Assembly (NCBI RefSeq): GCF_000337595.1
Contig: NZ_AOIL01000013.1
Location: forward strand, 188,149-241,211
Source: Natrialba taiwanensis DSM 12281
Lineage (GTDB): Archaea > Halobacteriota > Halobacteria > Halobacteriales > Natrialbaceae
DNA length: 53,063 nt
Direction of reading: 5' to 3'
Below, piece after piece: positions 17,218-25,123 of this stretch; the first letter of the stretch is position 1, and each line of letters begins with the position of its first letter. A model generated the notes under the pieces. It ran no database searches. It was not told the DNA's origin and worked only from the letters and a program-made list of their open reading frames with translations. The translations under genes and the position numbers were made by a program.

Positions 17218-17686
17218 ACTGGTATGCACGATTCCGTAAGTATGACTATTTCGATAGCAGTCTTGATTCTGATAACCACAAACGTGGGTGATGGGTCACT
17301 AGTGACTAACTGGCTACAAGACTCGCTCAGTTGGCGACGGTGCAACCCCTTGAAGATGCCCGTGCTGGTCCAGTGGAATTGGTGATACCGGTAGGTGCCA
17401 TAGTAGTCGTCGAATTGTATCTGCTGGAGTCGCTCAAGGAGAGGTTGCGTTAAGACGCTATATTTCTGATCATATGATGAAATACCAATAATATTTAATG
17501 ATTGTGGGAGTATGAGAGGAAAATAGACCAGTATCAATAAACTATCATGCAAAATTGTTATTAGATACTATAACTATAGTAGTAATATATACTCAACCAC
17601 CAATTCATCACATTCATCTATTGTTGCAAAACAACACTAGCAATGAAACGTTCTGTATGCTGTGTAAGACAATCAACTGACCAGCC
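17218..17686. other. AT-rich intergenic region
   Basis: About 470 nt with clearly lower GC than the neighbours, especially 17460-17660. A minus-strand frame at 17214-17552 is open for 112 codons (containing QFHWTSTGIFKGLHRR), but its composition and position over the gfcR promoter make it unconvincing; it could be an old insertion-element scar. A perfect small palindrome TGTTG-CAAAA-CAACA lies at 17622-17636. No gene is called. Confidence 0.45.
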
Positions 17687-18124
17687 ATGACTGACGATCA
17701 AACCTTCTACCGACGGAAATTTCTCGGGACAGCAATGGCGGCTACGGTTACTGTGACCGCTGGTTGTCTAGACTGGCTCAGCGACGAGGAGTATAAATAC
17801 GAGAATAAAGCACGAATCACAATCATCAACTCCCACTACGATAACGAGACGACCACGTTCGAATTCGCGGCTAAAGCGGAGAACGGGACTACAATATACG
17901 AAGATACGTGGGAAGTGACGAAGAGCCATTCGTTCACATCAGATCCCATTCTGGATGAGGTACGCACAATCAACTACCGGACCGATAACGGAGCAGACGG
18001 GAACGTGTCGATTCCGGCCGAACCGGAGTGTCCTCCACATCCGAGTGTGTCACGCAAGATCAATCTCTATTATGGGGATCGGAAAGAGATGACTTATCGA
18101 GAAGACGTCCCTAGCTGCGATTGA
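17687..18124 (+). CDS. Tat lipoprotein of unknown function
   Basis: A 145-residue exported protein. The N-terminus YRRKFLGTAMAATVTVTAGC combines a Tat signal with a lipobox, so the mature protein should be anchored by the Cys at about residue 26. The rest (about 120 residues) is beta-rich, with ARITIINSHYDNETTTFEFAAKAENG and a C-terminal Cys pair (PECPPHP...VPSCD) that may form a disulfide. This resembles small haloarchaeal surface lipoproteins with an Ig-like fold, but I recognise no named family. Codon use is less GC-rich than in the flanking core genes, which with the AT-rich region upstream suggests recent arrival. Confidence 0.75.
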   Translation: MTDDQTFYRRKFLGTAMAATVTVTAGCLDWLSDEEYKYENKARITIINSHYDNETTTFEFAAKAENGTTIYEDTWEVTKSHSFTSDPILDEVRTINYRTDNGADGNVSIPAEPECPPHPSVSRKINLYYGDRKEMTYREDVPSCD

Positions 18125-18242
18125 TTACTTGAAAACGGGCTGCGGACACTGATACGGATCGGTAACTCTGTCTTTACGCCCTTCAGACATCAACTGTAGA
18201 TTCGGGCTAACAACCCACGGCTCAATCCGAATGATTGGGTTG

Positions 18243-20210
18243 CTACTCGTCTTGCAGGAAGTCCGGCTCCGTCCGCTTTTCGTCGCGTTCGGCTTCCAGA
18301 TGCTCGCGGAACGCGTCGATCTCGACGTCGTACTTCTGATCCTCGAAGCGGTCCCGAACCGAGATGGTCCCGTCTTCCTCCTCGTTGTCGCCAACGATGA
18401 TCTGGTAGGGAACCCGGTCGTCGTGGGCCGCCCGGATCTTCCGTTCGAGCGTCGAATCTCGGTCGTCGACCTCGACGCGGAACGCGTCGAACTCGTTTGC
18501 GACCCGGTGGGCGTAGCCGAGGTTGTCGTCCGAAATCGGCAGCACGCGAACCTGCTCGGGCGCGAGCCAGAGCGGGAACTTGCCCTCGTAATGCTCGATA
18601 AGCACCATGAAGAACCGTTCGTAGCTGCCGTAGATACCGCGGTGGATCATCACCGGGCGGTGCTCCTCGTTGTCCTCGCCGACATAGGAGAGATCGAACC
18701 GCTCCGGCATGTTGAAGTCCAACTGGACCGTCGGCCCGTCCCAGACACGCCCGATCGCATCCTCGAATCCGAAGTCGATCTTCGGCCCGTAGAACGCGCC
18801 GTCGCCCGCCTCGATCTCGTAGTCCATCTTCGACTCCTCGAGCACGGACTCGAGCGTCGATTCGGCCCGCTCCCAGATCTCGTCGCTCCCGACGCTCTTC
18901 TCGGGCCGCGTCGCCAGTGACACCTCGTAGTCGAGATCGAACGTCTCGAGGACGGTGAAGATCATCTCGATGATCCGCTCGACCTCCTTCTCGATCTGAT
19001 CCGGTCGGACGAACAGGTGACCGTCGTCGATCGTGAACGCCCAGACCCGCGAAAGCCCCGAGAGTTCACCGCGCTGTTCCTTGCGGTAGACCTTGCCGTT
19101 CTCGGCGTACCGGATCGGCAGGTCGCGGTAGCTCCAGGACTGGTCCTGGAAGATGGCGGCGTGGCCGGGACAGTTCATCGGCTTCAGGCCGAACTCGTCG
19201 TCGCCGACGTCGAAGACGAACATATCGTCCTGGTAGTTCTCGTAGTGGCCCGAGCGGTGCCAGAGATCGGTCTTGAAGACGTGGGGCGTCTCGACGTAGT
19301 CGTAGCCGGCGTCCTGGTTTAAGGCCTCGACGAAGTCCTCGAGTTCTTTCAGGATCGTCTTCCCCGGCGGGTGATACAGGGGGAGGCCGGGACCGGTCAC
19401 GTCCTGGATCGAGAACAGGTTCATCTCGTTGCCGATCTTGCGGTGGTCCCGCTCTTCGGCTTCTTCCTTTCGCTCGAGGAACGCTTCGAGGTCGCTCTCG
19501 TCCTCGAAGGCCGTGCCGTAGATGCGCGTTTGCATCGTGTTTTCCTCGTCGCCGCGCCAGTAGGCACCCGCGATTTCGAGCAGTTTCACCGCACCGATCT
19601 CGCCCGTCGAGTCGACGTGCGGGCCGGCACAGAGGTCCTCCCACTCGCCCTGGCTGTAGAACGTCACGGTGTCTGACTCCTCGGCTAACTCCTCGAGCAG
19701 TTCGAGTTTGTACGGCTCGTCGGCGAGTCGCTCTTCGGCGTCCTCGATCGAAACCTCCTCGCGTTCGATCTCGTAGTCGTCGTCGATGATGGCCTCCATC
19801 TCCGCCTCGAGTTCAGGGAGGTCGTCCTCGTCGATATCGAGGTTGTCGAAGTCGTAGTAAAAGCCCTCGTCCGTCGGCGGGCCGATTGCGAGGTCCACGT
19901 CGTCGTAGTGGCGTTCGACCGCCTGGGCGAGACAGTGGGCCGCGGAGTGGCGCATGACGCGGATGAACTCGTCGGACTGGTCCGTGATGATCTCGAGTTC
20001 AGCGCCGTCGTAGGCGGGTTCTTCCTTGGCGACGAGGTCGCCGTCGAGTTTGCCGGCGACGGTGTCGCGGCCGAGGCCGGGGCCGATTTCGTAGGCGCAG
20101 TCTTCGACGGTTGCGTCGGCGTCGACTGCGAGTTCTGAGCCGTCAGGGAGGACGACTACGATTCCTTCTGCGTCTGATTCTGATTCTGATTCTGGTTCTG
20201 ATTCTGACAT
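18243..20210 (-). CDS. thrS: Threonyl-tRNA synthetase, bacterial-type domain order
   Basis: A 655-residue class II synthetase that charges tRNA-Thr. Order: Ser/Glu-rich N-terminus ([12 protein letters not shown]), a TGS domain, an editing-like domain with [12 protein letters not shown] and the [14 protein letters not shown] block, then the catalytic core ([61 protein letters not shown]) and an anticodon-binding domain ([10 protein letters not shown]). The zinc-site Cys in MNCPGH is present. Most archaea carry a different N-terminal editing domain; the bacterial form is established in haloarchaea. The N-terminal acidic repeat comes from a 6-bp microsatellite (20173-20208). The leader upstream is unusually structured. 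Confidence 0.97.
   Translation of the reverse strand: MSESEPESESESDAEGIVVVLPDGSELAVDADATVEDCAYEIGPGLGRDTVAGKLDGDLVAKEEPAYDGAELEIITDQSDEFIRVMRHSAAHCLAQAVERHYDDVDLAIGPPTDEGFYYDFDNLDIDEDDLPELEAEMEAIIDDDYEIEREEVSIEDAEERLADEPYKLELLEELAEESDTVTFYSQGEWEDLCAGPHVDSTGEIGAVKLLEIAGAYWRGDEENTMQTRIYGTAFEDESDLEAFLERKEEAEERDHRKIGNEMNLFSIQDVTGPGLPLYHPPGKTILKELEDFVEALNQDAGYDYVETPHVFKTDLWHRSGHYENYQDDMFVFDVGDDEFGLKPMNCPGHAAIFQDQSWSYRDLPIRYAENGKVYRKEQRGELSGLSRVWAFTIDDGHLFVRPDQIEKEVERIIEMIFTVLETFDLDYEVSLATRPEKSVGSDEIWERAESTLESVLEESKMDYEIEAGDGAFYGPKIDFGFEDAIGRVWDGPTVQLDFNMPERFDLSYVGEDNEEHRPVMIHRGIYGSYERFFMVLIEHYEGKFPLWLAPEQVRVLPISDDNLGYAHRVANEFDAFRVEVDDRDSTLERKIRAAHDDRVPYQIIVGDNEEEDGTISVRDRFEDQKYDVEIDAFREHLEAERDEKRTEPDFLQDE
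20173..20208 (-). repeat. 6-bp microsatellite in the start of thrS
   Basis: Six in-frame TCTGAT-type units (TCTGAT x3, TCTGGT, TCTGAT, TCTGAC on the plus strand) encode the [12 protein letters not shown]-terminus of ThrRS. Being a multiple of three, copy-number change would alter length without breaking the frame. Confidence 0.8.
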
Positions 20211-20250
20211 AGGTGTTGGTGTGGCTACTGTTGGTGCGAGCGCTGTGAAA

Positions 20251-20263
20251 ACGCCGGTGGCGT
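20251..20263 (-). terminator. Terminator-like hairpin in the thrS leader
   Basis: On the thrS transcript strand, ACGCC-ACC-GGCGT forms a 5-bp hairpin immediately followed by TTTT (plus-strand 20248-20251). It lies about 40 nt before the thrS start codon, an odd place for a terminator unless it attenuates thrS. The stem is short, so this is tentative. Confidence 0.3.
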
Positions 20264-20324
20264 GTCCGTCGCCGGGCGAACTGTCGTCACCGTTTGCTGG
20301 CCGAACGACGCCGACACAGCGAAC

Positions 20325-20379
20325 GGTAGGTGAGAGTTAGAAGCGGGCGCAAGCCCGGCGTGTAAAGCGGACACCTACC
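20325..20379 (-). promoter_or_regulatory. Structured element at the 5' end of the thrS leader
   Basis: A perfect 8-bp inverted repeat (GGTAGGTG at 20325-20332 and CACCTACC at 20372-20379) encloses a second 5-bp hairpin (CGGGC, 4-nt loop, GCCCG at 20344-20357). The predicted thrS transcript begins just upstream of it. Read on the plus strand the inner loop would be GCAA, a stable GNRA tetraloop, so an independent plus-strand RNA is the alternative. No known riboswitch class is recognised. Confidence 0.4.
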
Positions 20380-20406
20380 ATCGTGGCTACGGATAGCCCG
20401 TACCTG

Positions 20407-20414
20407 AATAAAAG
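20407..20414 (-). promoter_or_regulatory. Probable TATA box of thrS
   Basis: CTTTTATT on the minus strand would place the transcript start near 20385, giving a leader of about 175 nt before the ATG at 20210. Such a long leader is unusual where leaderless transcripts are common. Confidence 0.4.
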
Positions 20415-20491
20415 AATTGTGATGGGGCGTGAACCGGTAACGAACTCGTGGTGTGGGTACTCGCTTCCAGGCCAGCCCGGACAGCGGGGGA

Positions 20492-21061
20492 TCAGGCGTC
20501 GTCGGGCTGATCCGCGAGCAGATCGCTCGCGGTTACGAGCGACTCCATCTCGACGTTTGCATCTTCGACGGTCTTCCGACCGCCTTCCTCGCGGTCGACG
20601 ACCACGAGTGCACGGTTGACCGTCGCCCCGGCGTCCCGAAGCGCCTCGATGGCGTCGACCAGACTGGTCCCCGTCGTCACGATGTCCTCGAGCACGACGA
20701 CCTCCTCGCCCTCGTCGAGTTCACCTTCGATGAGGTTTGCCGTGCCGTACTCCTTGCGCTGCTTGCGGGCGATGACGTAGGGGACGGAGGCGGCGACGCT
20801 CGTCGCGGCCGCGAGCGGGACGGCCCCGAGTGCGACGCCAGCGAGTTTGTCGTCCGGTGCGATCCGATCGGCGAAGGCCTCGGCGACGGCCGAGAGACAG
20901 TCGGGATCGGTCTCGAAGCGATACTTATCGACGTAATATTCGCTGGTGCCGCCGTGGGCGAGTTCGAACTCGCCGAACTGGACGGCATCGGCCGCGCGGA
21001 GTGCATTGATAAGCTCCTGCGTCCCCTGTGCATCCTGCGTGTCCTCCCGCTCGGTAGTCAT
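20492..21061 (-). CDS. pyrE: Orotate phosphoribosyltransferase
   Basis: A 189-residue enzyme that joins orotate to PRPP in pyrimidine synthesis. It has [22 protein letters not shown] at the N-terminus, the Lys-rich ARKQRKEYG segment that contacts phosphate, and the PRPP-binding [20 protein letters not shown]. Length is normal. It is the selectable pyrE used widely in haloarchaeal genetics. It is transcribed from the same strand as thrS, 281 nt upstream of it, and is probably independent because the thrS TATA box lies between them. Confidence 0.97.
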   Translation of the reverse strand: MTTEREDTQDAQGTQELINALRAADAVQFGEFELAHGGTSEYYVDKYRFETDPDCLSAVAEAFADRIAPDDKLAGVALGAVPLAAATSVAASVPYVIARKQRKEYGTANLIEGELDEGEEVVVLEDIVTTGTSLVDAIEALRDAGATVNRALVVVDREEGGRKTVEDANVEMESLVTASDLLADQPDDA

Positions 21062-21250
21062 TGCTCGTAGTGGCGAGACGAACCGAAATAAGCGGTGTGG
21101 AACGCGACGACTCTGTCCCGACCTGGCTGGTCCTGTTCTGTTCGAGTGAATTCCGTTCTAGAGCGTGTCAGAGAAAGACGCGCAGGAGGTTTGTTTCAGG
21201 CCTCTCTGGCTGAACCAGCCGTAAGCGGATGTGTGAACTGACCGCCAGTC

Positions 21251-21258
21251 ACATATAG
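21251..21258 (+). promoter_or_regulatory. TATA box of a small membrane-protein gene
   Basis: ACATATAG is centred about 26 nt before the ATG at 21280, which is the leaderless spacing seen at the aIF1A and zinc-ribbon genes in this window. Confidence 0.4.
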
Positions 21259-21279
21259 AACGGATTCGTACGATGGAAT

Positions 21280-21393
21280 ATGGAAACAATAGGAACAGCC
21301 GTTTCCCTTGCAGTTATACTCGGTATTCTCTATACCTATCTTCGTTGGTACTGGAACGGAGATGAAAGACTCAACAGTGAGTGGTTCAAATAA
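21280..21393 (+). CDS. Candidate 37-aa single-pass membrane protein
   Basis: The frame encodes METIGTAVSLAVILGILYTY followed by a basic/aromatic turn (LRWYW) and a polar tail ending EWFK. One membrane helix spans about residues 3-20, with positive and aromatic residues at the boundary as expected for a membrane anchor. A TATA box 26 nt upstream of the ATG supports expression as a leaderless mRNA. I know no family for it; the chance of a random hydrophobic frame remains. Confidence 0.4.
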   Translation: METIGTAVSLAVILGILYTYLRWYWNGDERLNSEWFK

Positions 21394-21561
21394 CTGAATC
21401 CGTATTCCTTTCCGGTGTCTGCTTGGCCTGCACTGACCGTCTGATAAATCGTTATACAGAGGGTGTGGGAAGTATTCTATGACACGCTCTTCTATCCAAC
21501 CCAATTCGTTCTGTCCGACTAAATTCCGTTCTACCGCGATCTTTCCACCCTTTGCGTCTTC

Positions 21562-21669
21562 TTATCCCGTCCATTCGAGTTGCTCCTGTGCGCGCGGACA
21601 CCGACCGAAGCGACAGTAGCCACTGCGAGTCACTGCACAGTCGGGGCTACAGTAGCCGCCGCACGTCAT
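21562..21669 (-). CDS. Candidate 35-aa cysteine-rich protein
   Basis: A short minus-strand frame encodes MTCGGYCSPDCAVTRSGYC and then RFGRCPRAQEQLEWTG. It has five Cys at residues 3, 7, 11, 19 and 24, and the spacing suggests zinc or cluster binding or disulfides. It is divergent from the hydrolase gene with about 90 nt between starts. A possible TATA element (GGTATAGT, minus strand near 21724-21731) would give a leader of about 30 nt. Cys is rare in haloarchaeal proteins, so five in 35 residues is unlikely by chance. Family unknown to me. Confidence 0.45.
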   Translation of the reverse strand: MTCGGYCSPDCAVTRSGYCRFGRCPRAQEQLEWTG

Positions 21670-21762
21670 AGTACACCCGATCACCCGACGGCTATGGATC
21701 GATGTGAAACCCGTTGCAGTTGTCACTATACCTTTTTCATGCCGCGGAGAATATGTCGATCG

Positions 21763-22791
21763 ATGACAGCAGATAGGGCTACCGAGCCGCATCCCGACGT
21801 ACAGCGGTTCCTCGAACTGTACGACTCCCTCGAGACGCCCTCGTTCGACGAGGTACCGGTCGAACGGGCCCGCGCGATGCTCGAAGAACTCCAAGCGGGC
21901 GAGCCGGCTATCGAACTCGAATCGGTGACCGATCGAACGATCGATGGACCGAACGGAGAAATCCCGATCCGGATCTACGAGCCGGAGGCGGGTGAGGACC
22001 ACCAGCGAGGGTGTGAACAGGAAGGAGAACAAGACCACGAACACGAACACGAGCACCACCGACCCCTCATCCTCTACTTCCACGGCGGCGGCTGGGTCAT
22101 CGGTAGCATCGACAGCCACGACAACACCTGCCGCAAACTCGCGGCCGACTCCGGCTACCCCGTCGTCAGCGTCGACTACCGGCTCGCACCCGAACACCCG
22201 TTTCCCGCCGGACTGCAGGATTGCTATGCCGCACTCGAGTGGGCCGCCGAGAGCGCACCTGAACTCGGTGCGGACCCGGACCGGATCGTTCTCGCGGGCG
22301 ACAGCGCCGGCGGCAATCTGGCGGCGGGAACGGCCCTACTCGCGCGCGACCAGGGTGGACCAGCCGTCGCATACCAACTCCTGATCTACCCGGCGACGGG
22401 CGATGCCACCGAGACCGATTCGTACGAGGAAAACGGCGAGGGATACTTCCTGACCGCCGACGAGATGGCCTGGTTCCGCGGTCACTACTTCGAGCGCCCC
22501 CTCGATCAGGGCAACGTCTACGCCATGCCGCGGCGAGCGACCGATCTCTCCGGGCTCCCGCCCGCGACGATTATCACCGCCGGATTCGATCCCCTTCGTG
22601 ACGACGGCGAAGCGTACGCAACCCGACTCGAGGATGCTGGCGTCCCCGTCACCCACTCCAACTACGACGATCTGATCCACGGCTTCTTCGGCATGATCAC
22701 CGAACCAGTGGCTATCGAACGCGCTCACGAAGCCTACGACGATGCCGTGGGCGATCTTCGGGCAGCACTGGACACGGAAGGCACCGTGTGA
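21763..22791 (+). CDS. Alpha/beta hydrolase of the hormone-sensitive lipase family
   Basis: A 342-residue esterase-like enzyme. It has the HSL oxyanion motif YFHGGGWVIGS, the nucleophile elbow VLAGDSAGGNLAAG (Ser), the acid in AGFDPLRDDGEAYA and the His in DLIHGFFGM, so the catalytic triad is complete. Residues about 78-98 are an odd His/Glu/Asp-rich insertion (containing EHEHEHH) just before the first core strand, which could bind metal or be a slippage product. The ATG at 21763 is preferred over one eight codons upstream; both are in frame. The natural substrate is unknown. Confidence 0.9.
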   Translation: MTADRATEPHPDVQRFLELYDSLETPSFDEVPVERARAMLEELQAGEPAIELESVTDRTIDGPNGEIPIRIYEPEAGEDHQRGCEQEGEQDHEHEHEHHRPLILYFHGGGWVIGSIDSHDNTCRKLAADSGYPVVSVDYRLAPEHPFPAGLQDCYAALEWAAESAPELGADPDRIVLAGDSAGGNLAAGTALLARDQGGPAVAYQLLIYPATGDATETDSYEENGEGYFLTADEMAWFRGHYFERPLDQGNVYAMPRRATDLSGLPPATIITAGFDPLRDDGEAYATRLEDAGVPVTHSNYDDLIHGFFGMITEPVAIERAHEAYDDAVGDLRAALDTEGTV

Positions 22792-22876
22792 GAAGAGACG
22801 TGAACAAGACGCATACCAAGTATATTGGTACGCAAGTTTATCCAGCTACCGCACGTCACTTCCTCTACCTACTACT

Positions 22877-23341
22877 GTGACCCATCAAACCTCCCGTGAA
22901 CCGATCGATATCCTGCTCGTCGAGGATAATCCCGGCGATGTGCGGCTCGCACAGGAAGCGTTCCGGACAGTCGATATCGAGACAACGTTCCACACAGTCA
23001 CCGACGGTGAAGAAGCCCTGACCGTCCTCCAAGAGCGGTTCGCGTCGGAAGCATCAGTCCACGTCGACCTCGTTCTCCTCGATTTGAACCTCCCGCGGGT
23101 GAGCGGCTTCGAAGTACTCGAGACCATACAGAACGATCCTGAACTCGCGTCACTGCCGATCCTCGTCCTGACGAGTTCAAAGGCGAGCGAGGACGTGGCA
23201 CGAAGCTACGATCTGTGTGCCAATGCATACCTTACCAAGCCGAGCGGACCGGACGAGTTCGCCTCGTTGGGGGCGGCCGTCGAGGCGTTCTGGATGGACA
23301 AGGCGATGTTACCGCCTGCCCCATCGGGAGCATCGTCGTAA
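22877..23341 (+). CDS. Stand-alone response-regulator receiver protein
   Basis: A 154-residue CheY-fold protein of the Rcp1 type. The acidic pair (ILLVEDNPGDVRLAQ), phospho-acceptor Asp (LVLLDLNLPRVSG), switch Ser/Thr (LVLTSS) and Lys (YLTKPSG) are all present, so it should be phosphorylated by a separate histidine kinase. No output domain follows; such proteins usually work by protein contact. The GTG at 22877 (MTHQTSREPIDILLVED) is chosen because the frame upstream overlaps the hydrolase gene. It is the intact counterpart of the Glu-substituted receiver at 10884-11342. Confidence 0.93.
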   Translation: MTHQTSREPIDILLVEDNPGDVRLAQEAFRTVDIETTFHTVTDGEEALTVLQERFASEASVHVDLVLLDLNLPRVSGFEVLETIQNDPELASLPILVLTSSKASEDVARSYDLCANAYLTKPSGPDEFASLGAAVEAFWMDKAMLPPAPSGASS

Positions 23342-23432
23342 ACGGGCGAAAAGCGGAGCGAGCAACAACGGGCAGTGCGGCGGGTTTCACGAGGAGTTCC
23401 GGCACGCGACGAGAGTTCAGGGTCGTTCGGAA

Positions 23433-23978
23433 CTACCAGGGTTCGTTCTTCAGGCCGAGTTTGTACGCGATCATATTGGTCGTGACGTGGAGAATCGGGG
23501 TCAGAACGACGATAACGAGGATGACCGCCGGGGAGAACCACTCGCGGAACCAGGCGGGTGCGAGTAGTGCCGTCAGCGGGAGCGAGACGACGACGAAGTC
23601 GAGTTGGTCGAGTCCGGGGAACATCGCACCGCGCTGGCGGCCGGTTCGACGCTTGAGGAAGGACGCGAGAATGTCACCGAGCATCGCTCCGGCAGCGAGT
23701 CCGACCGCGGCGAGGGGGACGAATTCGGGGACCGCAAAGCCGAGGATATCGCTTACGTCTCCAGCCAGAACCGTCAGAGCGCCGGCGAGAACGAGTCCGG
23801 CGGCGATTCCGGCGACCGTTCCACGCCAGGTCTTTCCGTCGCCGAGCAGGCGGGAGTCACCCATCGTTCGCCCTCCATCGATCGGCCGACCGCCACCGCC
23901 GAGCACCGCTGCATTGTTCGGCACGTACGCCGGTATCATCGCCCAGAACGCGATTACGACTGTCTCGAGTACTGCCAT
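23433..23978 (-). CDS. carS: CDP-archaeol synthase
   Basis: A 181-residue membrane enzyme that activates unsaturated archaetidic acid with CTP, a central step of archaeal phospholipid synthesis. It has about five membrane segments, the motif GDGKTWRGTVAGIAAG, and the CDP-alcohol synthase block AGAMLGDILASFLKRR...GAMFPGLDQLDFVV in which the acidic residues bind metal and CTP. The start at 23978 gives MAVLETVVIAFWAMIPAYVPN, the family N-terminus. It stands alone, convergent with the receiver gene. Confidence 0.94.
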   Translation of the reverse strand: MAVLETVVIAFWAMIPAYVPNNAAVLGGGGRPIDGGRTMGDSRLLGDGKTWRGTVAGIAAGLVLAGALTVLAGDVSDILGFAVPEFVPLAAVGLAAGAMLGDILASFLKRRTGRQRGAMFPGLDQLDFVVVSLPLTALLAPAWFREWFSPAVILVIVVLTPILHVTTNMIAYKLGLKNEPW

Positions 23979-24053
23979 ATTCGCCGAGAAGTGTCCAGAC
24001 GCCTTAATCGGCAGTGATTCGGGTCACCCACTGTGAAGACATCTCATGGTGGT

Positions 24054-24102
24054 CGCTATCTCGGATGAGTCTCCTGCGCAGGGGAGGAAAATGGCGATAG
24101 CG
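24054..24102 (+). repeat. Nested inverted repeats upstream of proline dehydrogenase
   Basis: A 7-bp inverted repeat (CGCTATC/GATAGCG) encloses a 10-bp perfect palindrome CCTGCGCAGG at 24073-24082. It lies about 110-155 nt before the proline dehydrogenase start and could be an operator or hairpin. Confidence 0.35.
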
Positions 24103-24177
24103 GCCGTCTCTACCGTCTATACGATGGCCGGCCGAGATCGCGAGCGACGCGAAGTAATTTCAAATTTCGAACAGTAA
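24091..24177 (+). CDS. Possible 28-aa leader ORF before proline dehydrogenase
   Basis: An ATG preceded by GGGGAGG at about 5-nt spacing starts a 28-codon frame (MAIAAVSTVYTMAGRDRERR and an acidic end). The ribosome-binding site is better than that of most genes here, but a 28-codon frame can arise by chance and the peptide has no recognisable motif. Confidence 0.25.
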   Translation: MAIAAVSTVYTMAGRDRERREVISNFEQ

Positions 24178-24208
24178 CGTCTTATGACAGGCTGTCGACT
24201 GCTACCGT

Positions 24209-25084
24209 ATGATCCCGCCAATTGCACGCCGGTTCGTCGCGGGGGAGTCTCCTGCCGAGGCGCTCGATCACGTCCGCAAGGCCAATCGACGAAACGTCAA
24301 GGTCATCGTCAATCTTCTCGGCGAACACTACGACGACCGTGGCCCGGTACGCGACGACGCCGCAGCGTACCGCTCGCTCGTCGCCGATATCGCCGCCTCG
24401 GATCTCGAGGCCTGCATCTCGGTCAAACCGTCACAACTCGGCCTCGATCTTGGCGAGGATGTCTTCCGCGAAGAACTCGAGACCATCGTCGGAACCGCAG
24501 CCGACCGCGGCATCTTCGTCTGGATCGACATGGAAGACCACACGACGACGGACGCCACCCTGGACGCGTACGAGGAGTTCGCACGGAAATACGGCGGCGA
24601 GCGATCCGCATCGGATCGCGACTCCGACGGCACCGGTGGCGTCGGTGTCTGCGTCCAGGCCAATCTCAAGCGAACGCGGAACGATATCGAGCGGCTTGCG
24701 GACGTACCCGGCAAAGTCCGCTTCGTCAAGGGAGCCTACGACGAACCCGCTGCTATCGCCTACACCGACAGCAGCCGAGTCAACACGGAGTACGAGGCCC
24801 TCCTCGAGTTCGCCTTCGAGCACTTCGACGGCGGCATTGCGGTCGGGAGCCACGATCCAGCGATGATCGAGCGCGCGATCGACCTCCACGAGGAGTACGG
24901 CACCGACTTCGAGTTCCAGATGCTCATGGGTGTTCGCGAGGACGCACAGTACGAACTCGCACGGGAGTACGACATGTGGCAGTACGCTCCCTACGGTAAC
25001 CGCTGGAAGTCCTACTTCTATCGACGCGTGATGGAACGAAAGGAAAACCTCTGGTTCGCGCTCCGGGCGATCACCGGCCGATAA
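24209..25084 (+). CDS. Proline dehydrogenase
   Basis: A 291-residue FAD enzyme that oxidises proline to pyrroline-5-carboxylate and passes electrons to the membrane chain. It shows the (beta-alpha)8 PRODH pattern: ISVKPSQLGLDLGEDVF, IFVWIDMEDHTTTDATLDAYE, GVCVQANLKRT, VRFVKGAYDEP (substrate Lys region), GSHDPAMI and the C-terminal FEFQMLMGVREDAQYEL...YAPYGNRWKSYFYRRVMER, whose RRVMER-type Arg residues bind the proline carboxylate. Length is typical for stand-alone PutA-type PRODH. A Gly/Asp-rich insertion (residues about 130-148) is haloarchaeal. Ornithine cyclodeaminase at 4892-6181 makes its substrate. Confidence 0.95.
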   Translation: MIPPIARRFVAGESPAEALDHVRKANRRNVKVIVNLLGEHYDDRGPVRDDAAAYRSLVADIAASDLEACISVKPSQLGLDLGEDVFREELETIVGTAADRGIFVWIDMEDHTTTDATLDAYEEFARKYGGERSASDRDSDGTGGVGVCVQANLKRTRNDIERLADVPGKVRFVKGAYDEPAAIAYTDSSRVNTEYEALLEFAFEHFDGGIAVGSHDPAMIERAIDLHEEYGTDFEFQMLMGVREDAQYELAREYDMWQYAPYGNRWKSYFYRRVMERKENLWFALRAITGR

Positions 25085-25123
25085 AGGGAAGGGCTCATTA
25101 GCCCCTAGTGAGACTGTCACGAT

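Larger units (their letters stand above)
21062..21561. other. Region between pyrE and the small Cys-rich gene
   Basis: About 500 nt of lower GC than the neighbours. It contains one candidate small membrane protein (21280-21393) with a TATA box. A 102-codon minus-strand frame at 21196-21504 is open, but its composition is unconvincing. Confidence 0.4.

Noticed and set aside
17214-17552. 112-codon minus-strand frame over the gfcR promoter
   Set aside because: Composition unlike local genes and overlap with the regulator start; no recognised family, so kept only as an anomaly.
21196-21504. 102-codon minus-strand frame between pyrE and the hydrolase
   Set aside because: No family and it covers the better supported 37-residue gene with its TATA box on the other strand.
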